Shown here in pieces: positions 12,901 to 26,800 of a stretch of DNA of 64,000 nt. This stretch comes from Acridotheres tristis (Eukaryota > Chordata > Aves > Passeriformes > Sturnidae): NCBI GenBank assembly GCA_037013685.1, contig CM072886.1:90570422-90634421 (forward strand). Direction: 5' to 3'. A program made the position numbers and the translations under genes. How positions within the stretch are numbered: position 1 is the first letter of the stretch; each line of letters begins with the position of its first letter. The notes beneath the pieces were generated by a model that saw nothing but the letters and a program-made list of their open reading frames with translations, was not told where the DNA came from and did not search any database.

Positions 12901-15900
12901 TTAATCACCAGCAGCTGCATCTGGACCTGTTCTGATCTCCAAACTCCTTGAGAGGTCCATGCTATCCAGTTCATCTGTTTTGAGCTTAATCTCTTGCAGG
13001 TGAGTTGAAGCCTTGCTTTTGTAGAAAAAGCTCTTATCAATAACCTTCGTTCCTTTTATGGATATTTTTCCTGTCCCCCAGCTGCAGAATATCCTGGTCA
13101 TAGCTCCTGCCAATCCTTTATTCTAGTCTATGTTTATTCTACTTTCCATATGCTCCTGTAGCACTGCATATTGATCAGCTGTTTCCTGATAATAACTGTA
13201 TTTTTTTTATTTACATCAGCTGTGCCTTGCAGTTTCAAATGCCTTGTTTTCAGTGTACACAACATGAGAAAAAATAGCACAAATACAATGTTGTCAGCAG
13301 TTAGACTGTGGTATCCAAGTCATGATTAAAGGATACCTCTAGGCTAGAATATTGGTTGGCAAAGGCTGAGTTGTCAGCTTCAGCCTTAAATACTAAGAAA
13401 AACTGCATCATCTGTGTGCCAGTGTAAGCTTAATTATGCATCTCCTACACATTTATCACAGCCAGAACCTAATCTCTAGGTTACAGTCAAGAAATAAAAT
13501 TAAGAGTTCTAGTGACTTCTAGAGCAGGAATATTGAAATGATAACCCCATGTGGCATTTTCAGCCTCACCAAGGGGCTCCTTGGGAAGTGGCATACTCTA
13601 GCCTGCCTCCTTCCCAGGAGTGCCTCAAGACCAGGCAGGCTTTCCCAGCAGCTGTCTTAGCCATGAGTGTGAGCAGTCAGTCAACCAAGCCTAAATTGCT
13701 CTGCTTTTTCTGTCTCTGGTTTAAAGTATTTGTCTTTAAAAGGGATACTGGAAGCTTCTTGACCCAGCTGACACAAGTCACTCACACTTAAGTAAGTTAG
13801 TTAAACATTCACATTGGCATTAAGGCAACAACAACATTATAATCTGCTTATTTATCAGTATACCTCATTAAGAGTCAGCAAATAATTCTTTCCAAGGGGG
13901 TATTGCAGTCATTTACATATAAGGTGTGTTAATGACACCAGAGAGCTCATATGAACCAGAGAAAGGAGCTGTCTGGAAGCCACAATGAGCCCGAGCATAA
14001 TAACCAGGTTACACAGCAGACCTACACTTATCAGCAAGAGTGCATGTGCTTCTGCTAAGGTGCTGGGGCAAAAAGCCTGGTAAAGGCCCCACAGGCATCT
14101 GCCTCAGTGAGGTTGCTTGGAGGGTTTTAACATCTGTATACTGTTCTTGAAGGCTACCTGGCTGAGAGGAATCTAAATAATTTTGAATGCAAATGATCTC
14201 CTTTAAATACCATTCTGGTTGTCCTGCCTTTAGAGGACTCAGATAACTGAAGCAGCACATTAAGTCCATGATACTGCCCAGAACAGCTGATGTTAGGAAA
14301 GCAATGCTGGCTTCATTAATTTCTCTGTGAATTCATAGCTAAGCAAACAGCTTAGAACAGAGCCCGGGGAAACAGAAGTCCATGTATGCTATGCTAAGAG
14401 CAAAGTGTGGCCAAGTTTGGAAATCGTCTCTTAACAGGTTTTCTTCTTATCGGAATACCATCTTTTTGCTCTGAACACCATATGTAACCTGGACACCTTA
14501 TCATGGCTTTGACTTTAGTTGCCAGAACTGGGATGTCAGGGGGAGGGACTTCCTGCAGGAGGTCCAGATACAGCCCTTCCCGTGAAAGGCAAGGGCCAGG
14601 AACTTTGATGGAACTTGAATTTCCCCGTATGCTTTCACTACTTCCTTTGTACATCTAAATACGTTACTGATGGCAGGGCAGTTTTAGAGTGTAGCTTAAG
14701 TGAGAAATGTGAGTAACTGAAACCTAATACAATCCTGTTTTCTCAGCTGATACCACACAGCAGGAAAAGCACCTCAGCTCCTCTAAGAACATAGATAATG
14801 TACATTCATGAATCCCCAAGTTAATTAAAAACAACAGAATGGAAATGAGCAATAAATTACTTTAGAGCATTACCACGACCTGGGATTTAGGATGAAGTAC
14901 AAATATTATCAAGGAAGACAAGCTCACACTGTCTTAAAATCTGGCTTAGAACCAGTGACCACAGTTATCTGTAGAAACAGTAATTGCTGTTAACATCTGT
15001 CACTTTTTCCTCCTCTGAGCTTTCTGCTCAGTGCAGATATTTTAAGAGATGAGACAAATTTTGTCAAGTAAACTTTGGTGCTATAGAACCACTCACCTGC
15101 CATGAAGTACCTTGATCCAGGGCACCCTTTGGGGGCCATTTTGAAGTAGAACAAATTTGTCTGCCCAGCTCTCTCCTTCCCCTATATGGTATCTGCAGGA
15201 AGGAAGTGTCACAGCTGTTTTCCAGGCATCCTTCTACAGGGAACGAACTTCAAATTTTCATGGTTGGTGAGGAGTTCCCCCCACTATTATCCCATAAGGA
15301 CTAATAGCAGTCAAAGGGTATTCAAACTCCGTGGTGAATTCCTGGCCTTTGGAGAGAGCCCAGATGAAGTGGAAGAGATTTAATATTTGGATTTTTGTAT
15401 TCTGCACTGGATATGTCTTTATATTAGAGGGAGATCTTCGCAGTGCAAGCTGAAGGAAGCAAGTCAACTTGCCTCCCTATCACCAGTAACAGACAATATA
15501 CTAGTCCATGGATTATGTAGAAATTATGCCTATCTATGTCCTTGAGAATTTCTCTTACCAACTCAGGAATAACAGTCTTCCATAATACTGTGAGCAAGGA
15601 CCTCAGTGCATTAATATGCTCAGTAGCATGAAGAAGAGCAGCACAGGAGTATAAAAATACTTAATATTTTATGAAGAGCAGTTGAATCATAACAGATGGA
15701 ATTTCTGGTGCTGTAGCTGATGCTGTCGCATAGAGCTTAAACAGCTTAAACACATCACTCTGGGTCCATCTTCTCTCCCCAGCAGACTCTCTGCACTGCT
15801 TTAGTTGTGCCCTTGAAACAGGTTTACTCGACCTCCCTGGTAGTAGCTCTGGTCAGGCTAAGGTTGAATTTTCAAAGTGATGAACCATAGATGGCTGAAG

Positions 15901-16854
15901 GGAGTTTCTACCTCCTCACAGCTGAATGTGATTTTCCCACCCTGTGGTCAGCCAGATGCTGAAAGTACCTACCATGGTCATCAACAAGCTTCAATGAAGT
16001 GTCTGAAAGTCTGGTAGGAAGAGGTTAAGAGAAACAGAGTCCTCCCAGCTACACATCTATTTCTGTGCATGCATAGTGCCTAGCACAGCAATGACCCTAA
16101 TCTAATCTGGCCTCCCTGTGGCAATACGTTTTAAATGTCATTACTTTAAAAATAAGATGTTGCTGTTTAATGAACAAATGATCCCAGGCAAAATAGGATA
16201 GTAGATTTCATAAGGTAATGGAAAGAGAACAAGCCTTTAAGGGACCAAGACTGACAGGAGTGTTTCTTCAGGGCAGAGAGTACTGGGACCTGCTGGGGCA
16301 CCTTTTGTCTGGTTTGCTTCTGCTCAGGTGGGTTTTGACAACTGCCCAACAATCACACATCTCAAGAGGATTTGCCTTTTTATGATCTTCACTTGAAATG
16401 AAGAACTCAGAAGAGAAAGAGGTCTTGATGTTAAAAAGAAAGGGTCACCCACTCTGCAAATGGCCAGCAGTACAGCAACCTGAGTGAGGACCACTCCAGC
16501 CCCAAAATGAGCTGCTGTCTATCCCAATTGTGGTAGGACACTTTCTTACTTAAAAATTTGAGTGGTGCTTTCTGAGATGAGAAAACATTTCTAGACAGAA
16601 ACAGATTAAAATCCTTTTCCTACTTTACACTGTACACTGCAATGATTATGTGAAGATAAATTTGAATAACTAGTCCCCTGGGACCATGATACTCTGTTAT
16701 CCAAATCCTGTCTTTAATCCACCCTGCAACTGCACAAAAGCAATTCCAATCAGGCTAAAGGCAGTGAAAGCATGCTTTTCATCTATATGTCATCACTTAG
16801 TCTTGCTATATTTTGCAGATATTTAATGCTTTGCACACTTTCTTTCAAAATGTT

Positions 16855-17120
16855 GGATGTACTTATCCCTCTCCAGGCAGCTTTCCAGCCACTCTTTCCC
16901 AAGCCTGCAGCATTGCATGGGGTTGTTGTAACCCAAGTGCAGGACTAGTGTCTGTCTCGGTGGTGCAGACCATTTCTGCTTGGATTGTAGATGCTTTATT
17001 CTGCTCCCCATCTTTGTCTTCCAGTTCAAGTGGCTGTGTACCACTAGGAAAACTGGTCTTACTATTAAACAGTGAGGTAAAGGAGGCATTAAGTACCTCT
17101 GTAGTCAAATCCAGTTTGTG
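16855..17120 (-). mobile_element. CR1 LINE fragment in opposite orientation
   Basis: The minus strand at about 16860-16946 carries the CR1 segment around GGGTTACAACAACCCCATGC. The minus strand at about 16970-17115 resembles a CR1 region further 5' (on the plus strand, GGCATTAAGTACCTC). The pieces are in CR1 order with an internal deletion. The fragment abuts the plus-strand CR1 head to head near 17121. Confidence 0.7.
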
Positions 17121-17121
17121 G

Positions 17122-18092
17122 TCAGTCACAAGGGGTATCCCCTAGGGCTTTGCATATATTTATGTATGTATAATATAATATATTTATTGATGACCTGACA
17201 AGGAGCTCGAGCACACCCTCAGTAATTTTGCAGTTGACACCACGTTGTGTGGGAGTGTTGATCTGCTGGGGGGGCAGGAAGGCTATGCAGAGGGATCTGG
17301 ACAGACTAGATCAATCAGCTGAGGCCAAATGTATGACTTTGTGCCCTGCATTTGGATCACAACAACCCCAGGCAGCACTATAGGCTGGGGGCAGAGTGGC
17401 TGGAAAGCTACTGGTGGAAAAGGATCTGAGGATGCTGGTCCACAGCAGATGAACATGAGCCAGTGTATGCCCAGGTGGCCAAGAAGACCAATGGCTACCT
17501 GGCCTGTATCAGCAAGAGTGAGGCCAGCAGGACCAGAAGGATCATCGCCCTGTACTTGGCACTGGTGCAGCTTCACCTCAAATCTTGTGTTCAGTTTTTG
17601 GCCCCTAACAACAAGAAGGACGTTGAGGTGCTGGAGTGTGTCCAGAGAAGTGCAACAGAGCTGCTGAATAGTCTGGATCACAAGTCTTCTGAGGAACAGC
17701 TAAGGGAGCTGGGGATGTTTATCCTGGAGCAAAGGAGGCTCAGGAGCAGTGCTTTTTTGCTTTCTGCAACTAACTGAAGGGACATTGCAGCAGGTGGGGG
17801 TTGGTCTCTTCTCTCAGGTAACAAGTGCCAGGAAGAGAGGAAATGGCCTCAAGTTGCACCAGGGGAACTTCAGATTAGATATCAGGAAAATTTTCTTCAC
17901 TGGAATATAGTCATCCATTTGAACAGGCTGCCCAGGGAAGTGGTGGAGTCATCATCTCTGGAAGTATTTAAAAGATGTGTAGATGCAGCACTTGAGGACA
18001 TGGTTTAGTGGTGGACTTGGCAGTGTTGGGTCAATAGTTGGACTCAATGATCTTAAAGGTCTTTTCCAACCTAAATATTTTACGACTCTAAG
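17122..18092 (+). mobile_element. CR1 LINE fragment, 5'-truncated, 3' end of ORF2 and 3' UTR
   Basis: Matches the recalled avian CR1 consensus through the last part of the reverse transcriptase ORF. A decayed frame at 17463-17777 reads like the typical CR1 C-terminus (AKKTNGYLACISKSEASR...). It runs on to the CR1 3' end (TTGGACTCAATGATCTTAAA, then a TTCCAACCTAAA tail). Frame breaks and scattered substitutions mark it as dead. It is the longest mobile element in the window. Confidence 0.88.
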
Positions 18093-19274
18093 TCATAATG
18101 TGGAATGCTGTCTCAAAAATTTTTTGCAAGGCTTTTTGCAAACTTCTCTACCAGCTCACCTTTGTGAGTCATGATACCCAGCGGCTGAGGGGCACATAGT
18201 ACTTAGTACAGAATTTCCCCAGAACCATAAAGCTCAAAGCATATTTTGTGATTTGCTTTTTTCTTCTGGCCACACCCTGGGAATAGTCACCAAACAAGGC
18301 TTTAAGAACTCAGGGCAGGGACGTTTTTCCTCAGATGTATTTATTCAGAAGCTGGCACAACAAGGTTTTCAAGTGTAATTTAATAATTGCTTGTTACTAA
18401 TAATTACCACCTGTGCACTAATCATTATGTAGGATAACTTTAACAATTGGTTAGTCCAAAAGGTGCTGTTAATGCCAGGCACTCTACTCAGGGGCTCTAC
18501 TTAGCAGCCCTGTGGAACTCTCTGGGCACGTGGCTGGCGGATGCATGCTGGCTAGTCCTGCAGCTGGGGAGAAGCTCTGTCAAAGCCTTCTTTCCCTGCC
18601 AACAGCAGAAATTGGCTGCTGGAGCAGGCTGGACCAGACTCAGTGGCAGCCAGCTATTCCCAGCTTCGCAGTGGCTCCACAGTTCCAAACCATCGAAATT
18701 AAATGTCAGTCTGACTGCGTTGCTTACACCAGAAATGTTAAATTACAGTGTAAAACAAACCTCCAGAAGACTTGAATTGCTTTGAGGGTAATTTTACTGT
18801 CTCTGGCATCCCATGCATGCTTCCATCATGGTTTTCCTAACGAGACATCCCTGTTGTTTTCTGTTTGATTGAAAAGCACATGCAACCTCTAAATAAAATA
18901 AATATGCACATGCTTAATTCCTATACAGGAATTCTGGCATTTATTCTGTCCATGCTTTTTAATATATTTGCATATACATGGCCACTATGTGTAGCTATGT
19001 GTGTCTGATACATGTTGCCCTCGGAAATTTGGGCTTGTCTAATTCAAGTTACAACTGCATTTTGGATTCCTGTCTGCAAAGTCGTGCTGCACACCAAAGC
19101 TGTTACCAGCACTAATGTCTCCTTGGTACACAGGGCTTCAAGTCAGAGGCAAGGTGCTTTCAGCCCAAACTGCAGCTGATGGAAAGTCTTCCTGAGCCAG
19201 GCAAGGCTGGCAAACCTGCAGGTTGTGTCTCTCTCCTCATACCAATTTTTAAAATAAATTATTAATTTAACATA

Positions 19275-19303
19275 TTAAACAAATTAATAATTAATTTGTT
19301 TAA
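19275..19303. repeat. Perfect AT-rich palindrome
   Basis: Two 14-nt arms around a single central base at 19289, all pairing, almost wholly A and T. It lies in an AT-rich patch at 19245-19310. Intergenic, no function seen. Confidence 0.9.
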
Positions 19304-19992
19304 GCAAAACAGACTAAATAAGATAGATAAGAAACCATGAAAAATTCTGAAGTGCATGACACCACAGCTGGAGTAAAGCACATCTCGACTTTTCCACAGT
19401 TGCTCCTAGACTACAAATTAGGAATTAATCTACAGTGATGCTTAAGTGTCCCCTGTAAAATATTTACTCTGAGTTTGATCAGTTATGAGTGACTGGAAAG
19501 TATTAATATGGCATTTGTAGCATTGAGTGAACATTCCAGCCCTAGAAAAGAGCTTAAGGCTTGTGTCACTGAGCTGTGATCTCTGGCCAGCCTGATAAAA
19601 GATTTTTAACTTGTGTTGTGCCAAAGAGTGGCTGAGCAGCCTCTGAGCTGAGGATGCAGCACTAAGGCTGCTGCTGTGCTCCATTGACTCCCCATCACCC
19701 ACAACCCCTTGGAGTGCCCATGCATCTCCCTTCCCTGTCAGGCAAGCAGTGTTTGGGAACGCTCTGGGCAAGAGCTTTGTGGGGAGCAGGATAAGCAGGT
19801 TAAAACAGTAAACCTTGATAATTCTTCTCAAGGTCTCTACTGGTTTAACACTGGCTCCCAGTGTTCATGCCAGGTGGGACAGGAGCAATGAAAGCCTCCT
19901 GATCGAGACCAAATTCTTCACCTGCTATAGTTACCTGAACTAATCTCCTGGCGTTCACTGCTCCTTTTTCTCCAGTTATGAATAAAACAGAC

Positions 19993-20030
19993 CCTTGTTA
20001 TGGCTGCTAAGCCTTGTTATGGCTGCTAAG
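19993..20030. repeat. Perfect 19-bp tandem duplication
   Basis: The unit CCTTGTTATGGCTGCTAAG occurs twice with no mismatch, which suggests a recent slippage or duplication event. Confidence 0.97.
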
Positions 20031-21302
20031 CATAACTGCCATAAACACAGTTTTGTTCTCCTTCAGCATCATTTACAAATAGCAAACAAAAGGCCTATTC
20101 TTACAGGAGGGAAGCACAGAAAAAAAAGGAGGAGATGAGAAGAGACTCTGTGTCCTCAGAAATTATGCTGAAGATGGAATAGAGAGATTCCCTCCCTGGT
20201 GGGAGACTGACATGAGGGAAGAACCTGACTTGGCAGAGGCTGGGCCCTGTGAGATTCCAGCTTTGTGCTAACTCCGGGTCTGGCTGGGAGATATTCAGCC
20301 AAGTGCCACTGTAGTCAAAATCATACAAACATCACCCCTGGACAAAAAGCCTTCCTAGGTTGGGATTAGCAAACATGTGTACAATGCCTGTGAAATAAAG
20401 GTTAAGAGAAGCATAAGCTGATACTTAGAAGATGTTATGGGCCATTTATTCAAAGAAAAACCCAGAAAATAATCCTCAGAAAGTTATGGAAAGCTCTATG
20501 AGTCCCACAGGCAGTTCAATATACTGCATTTAACCCTAATTGGAGATCATAAAGGGATGTCTGTGCAGCCCACTGCAGGTACAGCCATAAATAGAAAATG
20601 TCCCAGAGCTTGCACATGCCAGCCTGGATGCTGTGTGAGTGTGTTCTGCAGGTGGCATTTTCAGCCCATCTTCCTCTGTGTTGCTCTGTGTGTTCATTTT
20701 GGCAAAACCTTTAATTTGTGCATGAAATGGCCATTTCCTTGAATGCCATGAGGCAATTGAATCTAATTTTCTAATATGTAGTTTCAAATGCTTATTTGCA
20801 CAAGGAGTCATGTCTGTGGGCAAGGGGGCTCAACCACACAAGTACATACCGCTGCACATCTGGACTGTGGGATTTGAAAAGCACCAGCAAAATAACAAAC
20901 CTCACAAAAAAGCTTCAGAAAATAGCATGACCTTTAAATGGCAGTATTAGTAATAGAAAAAATAAAGGGAAGAAAACAGGAGTAATTTAATTCAAGTGGA
21001 TTTTCAAATATAATGTCATTCATTTAAAGTTAATTTCATTTAATGTTAATTTTAATTAGCTCACATCTGTTGCAGATATCCACAGAACTGATTTAACCTG
21101 TGAACTGGGGCGGCTTTTCCTTGCAGTCCTTTACATCAACTACAAAATCCTACCACACTGTAATGCTACACACATAGTTGCTTCCTTTGGAAGGGAGCAG
21201 ACAAAGGATGAAATGTGCAAAATAGACACCGGTCATGTTGTTTAATGTACAGCAAAAAAGACCTATAGATTCTGTGCTGACAAGAAAACAACTCTGACAT
21301 TT

Positions 21303-21320
21303 AAAAAAAAAAAAAAAAAA
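21303..21320 (+). repeat. Poly(A) run, about 18 nt
   Basis: A pure A run in intergenic sequence. I see no recognisable retrocopy or SINE body upstream of it, so it is best treated as simple sequence. Confidence 0.85.
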
Positions 21321-23837
21321 GCCTACCCAAAGCTATAATTTGTCTTAATATTAGCCCGTGCAAAATTTTCTGTAGAAATGTGGCTGAATGATCATGTATC
21401 ACTGATCTCTGTTCTTTCCTTCTTTGTATGCTTGAGACTAACTGAAGTCTGCCTTTCACATTGGTTTGTGGTAAGTGAATTTTAAGGCTGTCAGATAGTC
21501 CCAACTGGAAAATTACACTGAGAACTCAAAAAAGGGAGACTAAGATGATATTTTAAAACCAATTAGATTTTTCGCAGCTGATGTTCTGCATTGTGATGAT
21601 TTTATATGGATGTAGTACTGAAATTTACAGGAATGTTAGAAGAACTGAGATCTGGATGCACTGTGTACCATTAACACAACTCTCAAGTGGAATGTGCAGC
21701 AATTTAAATTAATGAATCACTGATTTCCTGCTCTTTCAAAGAACTCCCTTTACTGCAATAAGACTCATAGAAACAAGTGGACACATGCATGCTTATTTAG
21801 TGGTATGGCCTAAAAGTCTCTAACAGGACTGTTAAAAAAACAAGAACAAGCATGTGATGCATTTGTCCCAGTTATGGGCTTTGTTATCTCTGCACCCAAG
21901 TGCTGCATTTTGTATGCATTCATTTTCAAAGCAGGGCACCTATGGCAGACTTGCGTGGCCGTTAAAGGGAAGGCTTTGACATTTAAGAGATTTCCATTTC
22001 TTCCTAACTGAAATCTAAGCCTGACAGACTCATGGGCTAAATTAATTCCTTAGGCCCTTGGCCCAGTGATAAAACTTATCTGAAGCAGAAAATGGAAATG
22101 TACAGTGTGCTTTACAGAGCTGATCAGAGATCCCCCAGAAAATGCTGAAGCAATCAGAAATGAATGATCTGCTCCCATGGATTGGAAAAGTGGATATTTT
22201 AATTGCATCAATTATTCACCACCAATTATTTGTGAGAAGTCTTTTATGTCTGGGTGGTTCGGGAGCCTATATATGCATGTTAAAATCAGCTGAGTTTCCT
22301 ATTATTTTTCTGTGAACACCAAGTCAGCTGTGCTGACGGTTCAAATCAGAGATGGAGGAGCTTGCCGAAATTTGGAGCTGGTAGCTACCATGTGACCCCT
22401 TCCCTACTGAAGCTCAAAAGAAACTAACAGTGTGGTAAGAAATTGATCCTTACTGAAATGGTCTTTAAAAAAAGGAAAACCAGACAATATCCTGAAGGAG
22501 ACGATGTACACATACATACTATATTTTAACTTACTAATACATTATTATGCAGCTGAAGATAACACACACAGAGGATGCTAACACAAGCCATTTGTTTTTG
22601 TTATTCTTCCACTAAGGTAAAAATATCTTTGTCACTGACTAATCCATCAGACTTTTCAGATCCATTTCTACCCACATACATGGTTTTGGGGACCTGTGTT
22701 TTTGTTAAACCATTCATTGCTGCTGAGGAAAAGCAGTGCCCACCAAGTTAACAGGAAGGGAACTCATATCTCCTCAGTGCTTCTCCACCCTGTGGGGATC
22801 CCTGTGTAACTCCTGTGCTGCTGAATGGCTTTAAAAGGCTCAGGAGGGAAGTTCATAGCCCAGGCTATTGCATTTGTTGTGTCCCTTACAGACTTGAGGT
22901 TGAATTTCTTTTTAGTTAATATTAATGGGCTTGGATGTGTTGACATGAGGGCAGGATTTGACCTGGGAAATGTCCAAGTATGCTACCTAAAGGGTGAATG
23001 TTGGTGTTGATCAATCAGCCAGCTTGATGACACCATTGGCCATAAGTGAATCTGAGATATTTATGTGATATCTGGGAAGAGTCCCTGCTTGGTGGCTGCT
23101 GTGCCTGGTAGGGACCATCTGCATAATTTCATATGGAAACAGCACATCCTACCTTGTGAAACAGCCTGGACAGACCCAGTATCTCCAGAAAAAGTAAGAT
23201 GTCCTTTTCCCAAGCTGTTTCCTGAAATAACCTGTATTTCCTGCAATGCTGCTGTCAGCCTGCTGTGGCTCGCATGAAGAGCTGTTATCACACATAACCC
23301 ATGTCTGAACCCCAAATCCCCTGGAGACGAAGTTGCCACGCAGTGATTTAAGACTCCTTAAGCAGAGCAGGAAGAGATCAGAAAAACAAGGAAAGCCTAT
23401 TTGCAAAGCTAAAGAAAGACATCGTGTAGCTGGGGCAGGAAAATTATCAGCTGAGCAGCACCCAGAGGCATTGGCAGGCATAGGCACAGGACAAGTAAAG
23501 TGATAAAAAGTCCCAAGAGCAGAGGAGCTCTGAACCTCCACAAACACTTTAAGGCTTGTCAGCCCTGCAGGTGCCCCTGACCAAGGGATGTCCTTCCAAC
23601 ACAGTAGGATCCAGGGAGAGGGGCTACATATAATAGCACTGCCTCAGTGCTGCCTATTGTCACTAAAACTTCTCCAGAAAGTTATCAGACTGTGCCTCAG
23701 TTTCTGTTTCCTTCCCAAATTTATCACTTTGGGAGAATTACTCATATTGTCCTATGCCAAAGTGATACACGTTTCTGTGTGTTTGCTATGACATTAGAGC
23801 TGAACTGTAATGGCTTTTTTTTTTTTATGAAAAGCTG

Positions 23838-23892
23838 CAGTTGGACTTGATGATCTGAAAGGTCTTTTCCAACCTAGATTATTCTATGATGA
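23838..23892 (+). mobile_element. Short CR1 3'-end fragment
   Basis: About 55 bp matching the CR1 3' terminus (GACTTGATGATCTGAAAGGT, then CTTTTCCAACCTAGATTATT). Heavily 5'-truncated, which is common for CR1. No flanking target duplication is obvious. Confidence 0.8.
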
Positions 23893-26800
23893 AGTGGCAA
23901 AAATTTGCATCAAGAAATAGACTTGTTGAGAATTAATTTTTTTGCTGCCTTTTTAATGGGAAAAAAATGAATTGCAGGGAAAAGCTTGAAGTTAAGAAAG
24001 GATAGATATCGCACTGATGTGAGCTGTCTCCTCCCTTTGAAGGGTTTTGGTGTTGGGCCATCAGTTGTGTATTACTGGTGCTCCTCTGTAAGGTATTGGA
24101 TGTAAGGAAATGTATTAGGGAAAAGCTAAGTGTGACAGATGCCAGGGACTTTTGGCTCCTCAGCTACGTGCTCCAGCTGGGCCACAGCATCTTTCCAGGC
24201 AGCTCTAGGGGACTCTGTACTTTGGGATGAGGCATTTTTCATCTTCCTTTCCAAATACCCTCCAGCTGAGAGGCAATGCCTTCCTCACTCTTGGAGCATT
24301 TTCCCTCTATTGCTTTGAAATGCCAGAGGTACACAGAATTTCCTCAGCTTGTACGTTGCAGCTCCTCACACATAGCTTTTGGGGATCTTATGTGGTTAGG
24401 AGCAGCCTCAGCAATGTGGTTCCCCATGACTGAGTCCAAGCAATGTCCACTCCTGCTTCCAAATGCCCAGCAGGATCAGGAGGACTTTTAAAAACTAGGA
24501 ATGTGGCCAACAAAATATATACTTAAGGTTGCAAAAGACGACACTCTCAGCATCAGCAACCTCAAAGGCAGTGGAAAGAAGTTGAGGGGAAAGTCTCAGG
24601 CATCTGTCAGGACTGTGCTTGATGCCATCCCTCACATCCTTCTCTGTGTGGACTGGAAAGCTGTACAGCTCCCCGGTTCATTGAACTCGAGCTCTGATGG
24701 GAGCCTGGTGAGGTTTTAACCAACACCCCAGCAGCTCTGAGACATCTTCTCAGTACGGGGGAAGAGCTGCACTTCTTCACAGAAGTGCCTAAAGGTGTGA
24801 ATTTAGGCAAGGATCCGTGTTTGGTGATGGTATGGCATATCCCTCTGCCTTGAACTGGCGTACTCTCACCTTTCTTTTCGTCTTTCCACCTACCTGGCTG
24901 GATTTCTCTGCCTCCCAGAACAGTGAATCAAGGAAAAGCAAAGCTTGTGGTTGTGGGAGCCAAGAGGTTTCAGAAACAGAAGACAGGATAGAAAGAGTCC
25001 CATAGGTTCCTTTAAATGAAAAAACAAGGCAAAGATGCAGGGGGGCAATGAGAGAAGGAAAACTAGAGATTTTACAGTTTCAAAGCCAGCTGCTCAATCT
25101 GGTGTGGCCTGATTCATAACCATTGCATGCCCAATGTTGCCAATAGCACTTTGGGATCCTGTCAGCCAGAGAGAGGAAATGGTGGCCAGGGCAAACATAT
25201 GCTAAATTTCATAGTCAGAAAGCTAGAAGGCAGAACATGCATGATTATTTATTGGAACCTAAAAATAACACTGAGAAGACCCTTTTAACATCAGGCAATT
25301 TCTAGTTCTTAAAAACGAAAACACAGCTTTCTGAACGTTGTTAATGGCAAGCCCATAGAATCTTTCATTTAGACATGAAAAGAAATCCTTACTGTAAAGA
25401 CAGAGATGTATTAGACAGAGATGGTTAAAGAAATTCTAGAATGAGTCTCTAAATGCCCTCTTGTCATTATATCAATCATTTAAGATCCTTGTAATATGCC
25501 ACCTATATTAGCATTTTGTGCCTTATGATAAAAGTATAGATAGGAAGTATCTATTGATTTGTTTAGAATCTCCTATACAGCCTAAACCCAAGCAGATCAC
25601 TCTCAGCTTAGTCCCCAGAAAATGTCCCAGATTTATGTCCATGCTCCTATGCATTTACTTATCAGGAAGACAGAAACAGTTGCCTTCGATGATCTCATTA
25701 ATTAGGTTTTAGGCAAAAAAGTTATTGTGGCACCTTGGCAAGCTCTGCATACCATCTGAGCCATCACATGTGTTCTCTCTTCTTGAGGGAGGAATTGAAA
25801 AAAGAATGGGCTGGCCTGAATTTCGTGTGCATTTGTGGGTTTCCCAATGATCTGGTTAGTGTGTCGGAAAAGCACTGATCTTCCCCTAATCTGCAGCAAG
25901 CAGCTGCCCTTGCTCCGTCTCTCAGCTAAAAACCAGAGATTCTATGCTCCTTCAGGTTCTGCCACCCAGCTGCTGCCTGGATCCTCATCTCAAACCAATA
26001 TTTTTCCAGGCTTCTCCTTGACTCTGGCATAAAACACCCCAGCAGTCTCCTGGTTCCTAATTTTAGTATGCAAGAGAAACGAACCCCTTTCCTAAGTATT
26101 AGCAATAATAAATGAAAACTTATTGGTCACACCATCAAAATTAAGAGATATATTGGCCAAAGTGGCAGATGATAGCAATCTATTCAAACAGTCACCTAAA
26201 CAAGACTGCTGAGCGGATCTCTATCCTCCTTTCTATGAGAAACTGGGAGTAATATTTTACATGGGACTTGGCAGGGAATCAAAACCTGAGAATGTGTTCT
26301 CCTTAGCTCTACCAACTGCTAGAAGCCCTTTGACAACTCTGTAACAACCCTTTCTCTGTGTAAAGCAGACAAGAGCCTCTCTCAGAGCAAGAGGTATTTC
26401 ACTGATGTGTCAACCTGAGCAAGCCTTCATGCAGCCACTTTGTATCACTGTCACTATTTAATTTAGAAGCCTTCATCTTTGAAATGGATGTGTCTGGAAA
26501 CACAGGCACAGCCATTTCTCCTGCCATCCTGAGCTGGTCTTGCTCAATTGGAGCGAAGGGGGTTCTGCAGGCTGGCAGCAGCTGGGGGAAGAGGACTCAG
26601 CTTGTGGCTGCTCCATGAAGCTTCCGTCATTAAAGCCCATCTCCTACCTCACAGAGAGATGCAGGAAGAGTGATTTCTTCACAACATGTCAGCAGTGACC
26701 CTTTTCTCTCTCTTTACATTCTAGTGTTGATTACAAAACAGAACCATGGAAGAGTTGGAACATTACTGTGAGGGATACAGGCCGCAGCTGGATTGAAAAT

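Larger units (their letters stand above)
1..16854. other. Intergenic region, no gene recognised
   Basis: AT-rich non-coding sequence. All open frames are short, overlap each other in several frames and show no familiar domain, splice-linked exon series or codon pattern. Only simple repeats stand out: tandem duplications at 541 and 6969, a TG run at 5066 and an AT tract at 6308. It lies about 15 kb or more downstream of the SCGN 3' end. Distant regulatory elements cannot be excluded. Confidence 0.75.

Noticed and set aside
17283..17681. 132-codon minus-strand open frame
   Set aside because: Antisense to the decayed plus-strand CR1 reverse transcriptase region.
23685..23740. MIR-like phrase (CTGTGCCTCAGTTTC)
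   Set aside because: Too short and diverged to call without a repeat profile search.
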